This document shows, piece after piece, positions 5,477 to 10,431 of a DNA stretch of 10,431 nucleotides. Under the pieces are notes generated by a model that was not told the DNA's origin, made no database searches, and was given only the letters and a program-made list of their open reading frames with translations. Origin of the DNA: an uncultured Saprospiraceae bacterium. Its GTDB lineage: Bacteria; Bacteroidota; Bacteroidia; Chitinophagales; Saprospiraceae. The stretch is taken from NCBI GenBank assembly GCA_937930625.1, contig CALHBW010000054.1:1-10431 (forward strand), written 5' to 3'. Within the stretch, counting starts at the first letter, position 1, and every line of letters begins with the position of its first letter. The position numbers and the translations under genes were made by a program.

Positions 5477-7020
5477 TAACAGATTTGGGTGATTTTGGAA
5501 ACATAACGAATCTGCTGGATTTATCCATACAGTCTAATGATGCTTTGACTAATTTATCCGGTTTAGAGAATCTTTTAGACTCATACGCAGTAGTTATCAC
5601 AGGGAATGATGCATTGAATAGCTTAGATGGGTTGGTAAGTTTGGGTAGGGCTAATGGTCTATTTATTGAGGGAAATCAGAGCTTAACAAATTTGTCGGGC
5701 TTAGAGAATATTTCGTTTGTACAGGCAGGTACAGATATAATTGATAATGCCTCATTAAATGATATTTCAGCTTTAAGCAATACCCATTTAGGCGAATACA
5801 TAAATATATCCAATAATCCTGTTTTATCTGTTTGCAATATAGCGAGTGTATGCGATCACTTGAATGAAGGGCGCGATGCATTCATCAACTATAATACAGG
5901 AGAGTGTACTTATGCCGAACTTGTGTATGTTAATTGCGGATCTGCCTTTCCAACCTGTCCGCTTGATGGAGATGTATTACTCAGAACACAGGAAGACGTA
6001 GATTCATTTGCTGTGAGATTTCCAAGTTGTACAACATTAAAAAGCCTTAGAATTATCAATTGGTCATCTCTACCTCCTACCAATAATCTAAGTCCACTTC
6101 AGCAAATTGAGACAATTGAAGAGGCGTTGATTATTACTAATAACAACATTACTAATTTACAAGGCTTGGAAAATTTGACTTCAGCCGGGAGTTTGAATAT
6201 TCGTGAAAACGACGTTTTAACTGATTTGAGCGCACTGGAAAATTTAAATAGCGTTGAAGGACTTTATATAAGTTATAATGAAATGCTAAGTAATTTAAAT
6301 GGACTGGGGAATATCAATCATAATTTAATACAGTTTATATCTATAGAAAATAATCCTAATCTGTCTGTTTGTTATGTAGAAAGTGTTTGTGGATATTTAC
6401 AAAATGATGGTGGCAACAGCATAGAAAATAATACCTCCGGCTGCAATTCAGAAGAAGAAGTCGAAGCCTCCTGTACTGCCCTCCCCGTCGAACTCACCCA
6501 ATTCAATGCCGAAGCACAACGCAACAGCATCCTCCTCACTTGGCAGACCGCTACCGAAACCAACAATCAAGGCTTTGAAATACAGCGCAGTAAAGACGGC
6601 ATCACTTGGGAGAAAATAGGCTACCAACAAGGCGCAATCAACAGCAATACTACACAAGATTATCGCCACAACGACACCCAACCACTATCGGGCATCAACT
6701 ATTATCGCCTCAAACAAATAGATGTGGCGGGTGATTTTATTTACTCTGATGTGGTGAATGTATGGTATGAAAACGGAGGCTTTGGTGTTTTTCCTGTACC
6801 TGCAAAAGATGAAATTACCCTACAAATCGAAAGCCCCGAAGCGGCTGTCGAAATCCGCATCAGCAACATTATAGGCGAAGTCATACACACGCAAGATTTG
6901 CAATTATCCGAAGGTGTTAATCAACTTACATTCGACATCAGCGAGTACGCAAACGGTATTTATTTCCTGACCATAAATAATGGCGACAAAAACGGTACAC
7001 AGCGTTTTGTAAAGCATTAA
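5477..7020 (+). pseudogene. 5'-truncated leucine-rich-repeat surface protein with T9SS sorting domain
   Basis: The open frame enters from the IS end (first in-frame stop at 5461) and reads LTDLGDFGNITNLLDL..., the middle of an LRR domain. The first possible start is TTG at 5485 (511 aa), giving no signal peptide, which T9SS cargo needs. Residue numbers from that TTG: LRR module A, 1-151, closing with NNPVLSVCNIASVCDHL and two later Cys; module B, 158-330, which is complete, with N-cap CPLDGDVLLRTQEDVDSFA, LRRs such as LTNLSGLENL, and the same NNPNLSVCYVESVC closing motif; a beta domain ALPVELTQFNAEAQRNSILLTW... (332-428); then a TIGR04183-type sorting domain (about 436-511: FPVPAKDE...NIIGEVI...GIYFLTI...QRFVKH). 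Comparison with module B suggests at least 60 residues plus the signal are missing. It was probably an exported surface adhesin or binding protein and is now probably non-functional. Base composition changes sharply near 6465. Confidence 0.8.
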
Positions 7021-7039
7021 TAACCTATACAAAATCTTT

Positions 7040-7078
7040 AAAACAGCCTTCTAATTCATCGAATTAGAAGGCTGTTTT
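7040..7078 (+). terminator. Strong hairpin terminator, possibly bidirectional
   Basis: A perfect 18-bp stem (7040-7057 with 7061-7078, AAAACAGCCTTCTAATTC paired to its inverse) closes on a 3-base ATC loop, 19 bases after the LRR gene stop. The right arm ends GGCTGTTTT, giving a short T run; the left arm gives an equivalent run on the other strand. Confidence 0.8.
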
Positions 7079-7102
7079 GATGAATGAATACCAACATTTT
7101 TT

Positions 7103-7110
7103 TATCTTGG
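7103..7110 (+). promoter_or_regulatory. Possible promoter -7 box for the DUF6970-like lipoprotein gene
   Basis: TATCTTGG differs by one base from the Bacteroidota -7 consensus TAnnTTTG. A TTTG sequence lies 23 bases upstream, slightly longer than the preferred spacing and inside the preceding terminator stem. The ATG follows about 30 bases downstream. Weak but well placed. Confidence 0.3.
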
Positions 7111-7141
7111 ACTTATTTTTCATTTAAATAAAATTCACATT

Positions 7142-7468
7142 ATGAAAAAAACAGCTTTAATTATCTTGCTCGCAGTGAGCGCGTTAGGCTGTCCGAATAA
7201 AGATAAATCCGATTGTATTCAGGATAAAATCGCCACCTTTGAAAATGACAACTGGGCAAATGGCAAAATAACACGATATACTTTTCAAGGAGCTGATGTC
7301 TATTTTCTCAATGATGGTAGTTTTATTGCCGATGGCTTATTTGAAGTAGTTGATGAAGATTGCAATACCATTTGTTCATTGGGTGGGCTTGCAGGTATCA
7401 CGGAGTGCAATGGCAAAATTTTTGATGATGTGGCAGTGGAAGAGGAAGTCATTTGGGAAGAACAATAG
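7142..7468 (+). CDS. Small lipoprotein, DUF6970-like
   Basis: A 108-aa protein with a textbook lipoprotein signal: MKK, hydrophobic core, ALGC with Cys17 as lipid site. The mature domain reads CIQDKIATFEND..., ITRYTFQGADVYFL, VVDEDCNTICSLGGLAGITECNG, EEEVIWEEQ. This agrees with my memory of DUF6970, small Bacteroidota lipoproteins of unknown role with a strand ending in an fqG-x-Vy motif and a D-C-x3-C-x-lGG-x-aG-x3-C-nG core. Cys25, Cys74, Cys78 and Cys89 are available for two disulfides, which suits an envelope location. The frame is intact and the start is unambiguous. No Shine-Dalgarno sequence; the leader ends AAATTCACATT. Confidence 0.85.
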   Translation: MKKTALIILLAVSALGCPNKDKSDCIQDKIATFENDNWANGKITRYTFQGADVYFLNDGSFIADGLFEVVDEDCNTICSLGGLAGITECNGKIFDDVAVEEEVIWEEQ

Positions 7469-7532
7469 AAAATTGGTTAATTCTCAAAGTGTATTTATCT
7501 TTGGCGATACTTTCTCAAAACGAATCACAAAC

Positions 7533-8000
7533 ATGGACGCTATTTTCAAAAAACTCAATTTCAAAAACCAACCCAACATACTCATACTCAATGCGCCCGA
7601 CAGCTTTCAGGCGAATATAGACGCAATGGCAGCGTGGACTAATATCTCACTCAACATCAACCAATCAGAAGAAGTAGAATTTGCCATAATATTTGTCACA
7701 AAAAAAGCAGATACGGACGCACTCATACCCCAAATTGCTCCCAAATTAAAGGGAGATGCCCTACTGTGGTTTGCCTATCCCAAAAAAAGCAGCAAAAATT
7801 ATAAAGCCGACTTCAACCGCGACAACGACTGGACAGCCATGGGCGAACACGCCTTAGAAGGCGTCCGCCAAGTAGCCATTGACGCCGACTGGTCAGCCAT
7901 ACGATTCCGCAAAGTACAATACATCAAAAAAATCACCCGAAGAGAAAGCTTTGCCCTTAGCAAAGAAGCCAAAGCAAGAACGACACAGAAAGGAAAGTAA
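7533..8000 (+). CDS. Conserved protein of unknown function (DUF3052-like, tentative)
   Basis: A 155-aa soluble protein without signal or membrane span. It opens IFKKLNFKNQPNILILNAP, has a middle VEFAIIFVTKKADTDALIPQI then KLKGDALLWFAYPKKSSKNY (about 72-90), followed by FNRDNDWTAMGEHALEGVRQVAIDADWSAIRFRKVQYIKKITR (95-136), and a basic Lys/Arg-rich tail. The dense Trp/Arg/Asp motifs look like a strongly conserved fold; the DALLWFAYPK block resembles DUF3052-type proteins, but I am not sure of the family. I set the start at the ATG at 7533 because the 61 residues upstream in frame overlap the preceding lipoprotein gene and read as out-of-frame noise, whereas homologue-like sequence begins at MDAIFKKL. 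It lies 64 bases after that gene and may be cotranscribed. Confidence 0.75.
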   Translation: MDAIFKKLNFKNQPNILILNAPDSFQANIDAMAAWTNISLNINQSEEVEFAIIFVTKKADTDALIPQIAPKLKGDALLWFAYPKKSSKNYKADFNRDNDWTAMGEHALEGVRQVAIDADWSAIRFRKVQYIKKITRRESFALSKEAKARTTQKGK

Positions 8001-8029
8001 ATCTATTCTACCATTCTCGCAAATTAGAG

Positions 8030-8060
8030 TTGATTAATTCCCTGCCTATGCTTATCTTTG
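8030..8060 (+). promoter_or_regulatory. Bacteroidota-type promoter for the 82-aa/XRE gene pair
   Basis: TTG at 8030-8032, a 20-base spacer, then TATCTTTG at 8053-8060. This matches the Bacteroidota primary sigma consensus (TTG-N19/20-TAnnTTTG) in all fixed positions and predicts a start site near 8067, about 20 bases before the ATG at 8087. It is the best promoter in the window, and shows the two genes form their own unit rather than an extension of the upstream genes. Confidence 0.65.
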
Positions 8061-8086
8061 ATAAAACTAATTGACTCAATCACACT

Positions 8087-8335
8087 ATGAAATTTAAATA
8101 TTTTCTTGATGAAAATGATGTCATAGAACGCTTAGAAAATTTGGTTATCCATGCCGAAAACCGTGATTTTGGAGATTTGGATTTGGGTATGGAGGGCTTC
8201 TATTTCAATATTGAAAATCAATTGGACATACTTGGAAAAAAGCTGGACGAAGCCAATATCACATCACAACAAATGGATGAAAAACTCCTTAATTTGATAG
8301 ATAGAGCCATTCGCATTCTCGTTAAAAATTATTGA
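8087..8335 (+). CDS. Small acidic protein of unknown function, first gene of an XRE pair
   Basis: An 82-aa acidic, helical protein (MKFKYFLDENDVIERLENL..., EGFYFNIENQLDILGKKLDEANI..., DEKLLNLIDRAIRILVKNY). I recognise no family and see no signal, membrane span or catalytic motif. Its stop codon is separated from the ATG of the XRE regulator by one base, so the two are almost certainly cotranscribed and probably coupled, under the promoter at 8030-8060. A small protein in front of an XRE repressor can be a toxin, an anti-repressor or a partner protein; nothing in the sequence decides between these. Codon use is A/T-rich like its partner. Confidence 0.7.
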   Translation: MKFKYFLDENDVIERLENLVIHAENRDFGDLDLGMEGFYFNIENQLDILGKKLDEANITSQQMDEKLLNLIDRAIRILVKNY

Positions 8336-8336
8336 T

Positions 8337-8705
8337 ATGCCATACGCTGAAATACTGAAAGAATTGAGAACAAAAAGAAATTTGCCCCTTACAGAAGTAG
8401 CGGACAACTGCGGTATTACTTCCGATAATTTGGCAAAAATCGAAAATAACGAAGTAAAACCGGATATGATTTTATTGGAAAAATTAGCTAATACATACGA
8501 CATTCCTTTGTCAATTATTCTTACAATTGATAAAGATGAGCGAGAATTGGAAAAAGGTCTATCGGAAGACGAGCGCAAAATGAAAGACATTAAACGCGAA
8601 ATTATTGATGATGTTTACATAAATAAAGACTTCAAACTCAGTGATGTAGTAAATAATCTCAAACAACTCCGCCAACTTAAAGAAAGTACTCAAGTCGAAA
8701 TTTGA
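8337..8705 (+). CDS. XRE-family helix-turn-helix regulator
   Basis: A 122-aa DNA-binding protein. Residues 5-60 are a Cro/CI-type HTH: ILKELRTKRNLPLTEVADNCGITSDNLAKIENNEVKPDMILLEKLANTYDIPLS, with the usual recognition-helix region (SDNLAKIENN) and family pattern. The remainder (64-122) is a charged helical tail (DERELEKGLSEDERKMKDIKREIIDD..., NLKQLRQLKE) suited to dimerisation or to binding the 82-aa protein encoded just before it. It probably regulates its own operon, but no clear operator palindrome is visible around the promoter at 8030-8060. The ATG at 8337 follows the previous stop after one base. Confidence 0.88.
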   Translation: MPYAEILKELRTKRNLPLTEVADNCGITSDNLAKIENNEVKPDMILLEKLANTYDIPLSIILTIDKDERELEKGLSEDERKMKDIKREIIDDVYINKDFKLSDVVNNLKQLRQLKESTQVEI

Positions 8706-8746
8706 ACCTAAACCAAAAGCGAATGTTCCATTATCTAATTAAAAAC

Positions 8747-8780
8747 ATTCACTCATTCACAATTCAGTCATTCACTCATT
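8747..8780 (+). repeat. Degenerate AYTC tetramer leader before the DUF2452 gene
   Basis: ATTCACTCATTCAC, a break, then ATTCAGTCATTCACTCATT, ending just before GAGATG. It uses the same ACTC/ATTC words as 2231-2302 and the shorter ACTCACTC beside the ATG at 2868. Positions 8726-8766 contain no G. Confidence 0.7.
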
Positions 8781-8783
8781 GAG

Positions 8784-9206
8784 ATGAAAAATCCGATAGA
8801 TAAAGATAACATCACCGAAACACCCGGCACGCTCACCTATGCACACAACGTAGGCAGTGCCATCGTCAAGCCCATCGACAAAGGGCGTGTAAAAGGACGC
8901 GCCGTATCTGCCATGCACGAGCAGACCTCCACCCAACTCGCCCAAATCCAGCGACAAGTAGAACTCCTCGCCGAACAAGCCCGTCAAATCAAAGCCCGCA
9001 TCGAAATCTCCGAAAAAATCTACATGGCAGAAATCGGTTTCGAGCCACTCATCGGACACATCTACCACCTCTATGACAAGCCCGACGAAAGCCTCGTCCT
9101 CGCTATGGTCGGTCCCAACGAATGGGGCAAAAGCGGTATGCCTTTCAATAACTTTCTCGCCACCGTCAAACTACTCTCCGACCACACTTGGGAAATACAG
9201 CATTAA
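8784..9206 (+). CDS. DUF2452 family protein
   Basis: A 140-aa protein that follows the DUF2452 pattern along its full length: NPIDKDNITETPGTLTYAHNVGSAIVKP (3-30), KGRAVSAMHEQT (37-48), a helix QLAQIQRQVELLAEQARQIKARIEISEKIY (51-80), then FEPLIGHIYHLYDK (86-99), LAMVGPNEWG (106-115) and a DHTWEI end (133-138). The role is unknown; there is no signal peptide or membrane span, so it is predicted cytosolic. Its codon use (CTC, CCC, GCC) is clearly richer in C than the AT-rich XRE pair before it. It starts behind the tetramer leader at 8747-8780, without a good Shine-Dalgarno sequence. Confidence 0.88.
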   Translation: MKNPIDKDNITETPGTLTYAHNVGSAIVKPIDKGRVKGRAVSAMHEQTSTQLAQIQRQVELLAEQARQIKARIEISEKIYMAEIGFEPLIGHIYHLYDKPDESLVLAMVGPNEWGKSGMPFNNFLATVKLLSDHTWEIQH

Positions 9207-9583
9207 ATTCCAAATCCAAACGCGGGGTAGTACGTGGTTTTTTTTTATTTTTTATGGAAAAAAATTCGCGCTCAACCTTTCGTAAAAAGGACAACACAAC
9301 ATCATTGGCAACACATTCAGGCAGTATCGTTTCACATTCAGCACCAAAGAAATACTCAACATATTTCCTCACCCACACTTTACTTCATCTACCGCCCTGC
9401 TTTCTTGCTAATTAAGCCCTCAATATCGAATATTGCCAGACCTCTTTTGAGTTTTCTGGGTAATATGATTTGATTCGTAATTCATTGACGATTAAAAATT
9501 GCAGTAAGTTATTGATTATTAATTAGTTAAAAACGAATAACGAGTCAACGAATAACGGGTTACGGCACTACATTTCACTTGAG
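9207..9583. other. Convergent intergenic region with degenerate short repeats
   Basis: About 375 bases lie between the facing DUF2452 and Uma2 genes. Open frames here overlap each other on both strands, are compositionally biased (Phe/Lys or His/Gln-rich) and match nothing I know, so no gene is called. A T run at 9238-9246 lacks a convincing stem. CAATATCGAATATTG at 9420-9434 is a small palindrome. Positions 9475-9560 are a degenerate word repeat, including AACGAATAACGAG and AACGAATAACGGG 15 bases apart (9532-9544, 9547-9559). Confidence 0.55.
9532..9559 (+). repeat. Direct repeat of AACGAATAACGRG words
   Basis: Two 13-base copies 15 bases apart differ at one position (AACGAATAACGAG, AACGAATAACGGG). 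They end a longer stretch of related AT words (TAATTCATTGACGATTAA..., TTATTGATTATTAATTAG) and resemble the words at 4188-4213. Confidence 0.65.
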
Positions 9584-10180
9584 TTACGGATTTTCAAAAA
9601 CCTTCAAATTAAGTTTAAATCCGGGCATAATACCTTCACCGTTAAGCGTATTATCAAAACCTTCGACAGTTATTATCTCACCATTTTCACGATAAATAAT
9701 AGCATTTTTATCCCGCGAATTAATCAACCAAGCCAAGCGTACCCCATTCTCCATCCACTCCTGCATTTTTTCTTTCAATCTTTTCAAACCATCAGATTTA
9801 GAGCGCACTTCAATAATAAAATAAGGTACAACAGGCAAAAACTCATCTTTTTCTTCGGCGGTCAATGTTGCCCATTTTTCAGGATGAATCCAAGACGCAT
9901 CCGGCGAACGAACCGCACCATTTGGCAATTTGTATCCTGCCGAACTATTAAATGCTCTTCCCGTATTTTGATTCGTCCAAAGTTTCACATAAAAATAGGC
10001 TTCACCATCGCGGTGACTTGAATTTCCGGTCAGTGGCGGCTTTATGATAGTATTTCGGTTTTTATCACGCTCAATTCGCAGTTTTTTATTCACCATACAA
10101 AAATGCAAAAACTCCTCATCAGTCATCCCTTCGTGATAATCCCGAACTTCATATTTTGTATCTGCTTCAAATACTAACAT
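9584..10180 (-). CDS. Uma2-family (DUF820) PD-(D/E)XK nuclease-like protein
   Basis: A 198-aa protein of the Uma2/DUF820 restriction-endonuclease-like fold. Counting from the chosen start: an N-terminal region with YHEGMTDEEFLHFC, the SHRDGEAYFYVKLW segment (55-68), RSPDASWIHPEKW (91-103) with putative metal-binding Asp94, then YFIIEVRSKSDGLKRLKEKMQEWMENGVRLAWLIN (120-154) with Glu124 and Lys128 or Arg126 as the ExK-like site, and a short C-terminal strand region (GIMPGFKLNL). The family is expanded in Cyanobacteria and many Bacteroidota, is sometimes transposon-linked, and its function is mostly unknown. The frame extends upstream to 10294, but those 38 residues are Phe/Lys/Arg-rich translation of repeats; the ATG at 10180 fits the family and lies behind a promoter-like box. 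Confidence 0.88.
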   Translation of the reverse strand: MLVFEADTKYEVRDYHEGMTDEEFLHFCMVNKKLRIERDKNRNTIIKPPLTGNSSHRDGEAYFYVKLWTNQNTGRAFNSSAGYKLPNGAVRSPDASWIHPEKWATLTAEEKDEFLPVVPYFIIEVRSKSDGLKRLKEKMQEWMENGVRLAWLINSRDKNAIIYRENGEIITVEGFDNTLNGEGIMPGFKLNLKVFENP

Positions 10181-10195
10181 AAATTTTGTTTTGAA

Positions 10196-10203
10196 CAAAT
10201 ATA
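10196..10203 (-). promoter_or_regulatory. Probable -7 box of the Uma2 gene
   Basis: On the minus strand TATATTTG matches the Bacteroidota consensus TAnnTTTG exactly; a T-rich TTTT sequence stands at the -33 spacing instead of TTTG. Transcription would begin near 10189, giving a leader of about 9 bases before the ATG at 10180. Confidence 0.5.
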
Positions 10204-10230
10204 AAAAGAAATTCCGAAAAAAACACACCC

Positions 10231-10256
10231 TCTCTCGTCTCACTTCTCTCGTCTCA
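10231..10256. repeat. Direct repeat TCTCTCGTCTCA
   Basis: Two identical 12-base copies lie 14 bases apart (10231-10242 and 10245-10256), followed by a fading third (TCTCTTTTTTT). On the minus strand they read as GAGACGAGAG words, upstream of the Uma2 promoter. Confidence 0.75.
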
Positions 10257-10366
10257 AGTCTCTTTTTTTTCAAACAAAAAATTGCAAACACCAAACAAAA
10301 ACCGTAACTTCACCAAAAATAACCCTCAAAACCAGCCTTTTATCTCAAAACTCACCAATGTTAGGA

Positions 10367-10386
10367 ACTTTTTTGCATAAAAAAGT
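10367..10386. repeat. Perfect short palindrome at right edge
   Basis: ACTTTTTT and AAAAAAGT arms surround a GCAT loop. With A and T runs in both arms it could act as a weak terminator in either direction, or mark the end of an element continuing outside the window. TAATTTTG at 10419-10426 fits a -7 box reading rightward, but TTTG upstream is only 13 bases away. Confidence 0.4.
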
Positions 10387-10431
10387 GTACAAAAGTGGTA
10401 ATTTGTGTCTAAATATTGTAATTTTGAAGTT

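Noticed and set aside
5485..5487. TTG as a genuine start codon for the LRR protein
   Set aside because: It lies in mid-LRR, gives no signal peptide although the protein ends in a T9SS sorting domain, and the frame is simply open back into the IS end.
7350..7532. Upstream extension of the 155-aa protein
   Set aside because: It overlaps the 3' end of the lipoprotein gene in another frame and reads as Met/Trp/Lys-rich noise; family-like sequence begins at 7533.
9238..9246. T run as terminator of the DUF2452 gene
   Set aside because: The preceding bases (ACGCGGGGTAGTACGTGG) do not form a convincing stem.
9188..9473. Two forward frames and one reverse frame after the DUF2452 gene
   Set aside because: They overlap one another, are compositionally skewed, and show no domain or proper start context; a decayed gene fragment cannot be excluded but nothing identifies it.
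10181..10294. N-terminal extension of the Uma2 protein
   Set aside because: The added residues translate the TCTCTCGTCTCA repeats and the promoter box; the ATG at 10180 fits the family length.

Overview
The window looks like chromosomal DNA from a member of the Bacteroidota, probably a saprospirian or chitinophagian relative, though this rank is a guess. Four things point there: a type IX secretion (T9SS) C-terminal sorting domain; small families best known from this phylum (Lacal_2735/DUF6435, DUF2452, probably DUF6970); a promoter of the TTG-N20-TAnnTTTG type; and mostly Shine-Dalgarno-poor starts behind A/C/T-rich leaders. There are no rRNA, tRNA, CRISPR or phage structural genes. The region is accessory in character: small secreted or unknown proteins, one insertion sequence, and many short repeats between genes.

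Layout. 1-142 is a nested inverted-repeat element cut by the left edge. 216-1348 (minus) is a two-gene unit joined by TAATG: an NlpC/P60-type amidohydrolase without signal peptide, followed by a signal-peptide-bearing probable lipoprotein, an arrangement like an effector-immunity pair. 1638-1805 (minus) is a DUF6435 gene. 1806-2316 has no gene but carries 18 tandem AYTC tetramers inside a 97-nt stretch without G. 2317-4184 (plus) holds a small lipoprotein and a 438-aa two-span membrane protein with a long periplasmic amphipathic-helix region; both mature proteins begin near the same VDTDV motif, and a long imperfect palindrome lies between the genes. 4214-5476 is a complete 1263-bp IS4-superfamily element. 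Immediately beyond it an LRR/T9SS surface protein starts in mid-domain, so its 5' end is lost; a strong terminator follows at 7040-7078.

7142-9206 (plus) holds a DUF6970-like lipoprotein, a conserved 155-aa protein of unknown function, a promoter-led pair (82-aa unknown plus XRE regulator), and a DUF2452 protein. 9584-10180 (minus) is a Uma2-family nuclease-like protein facing the DUF2452 gene. The right edge holds a small palindrome and no gene.

How the parts relate. The best candidates for undescribed functional units are the amidase/lipoprotein pair and the VDTDV lipoprotein/membrane-protein pair. The second pair, and the DUF2452 gene, share an ACTCATTC-type G-poor leader directly before the start codon. 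The IS appears to mark a rearrangement junction rather than a simple insertion, because no target duplication is visible and the missing 5' part of the LRR gene is not on its other side.
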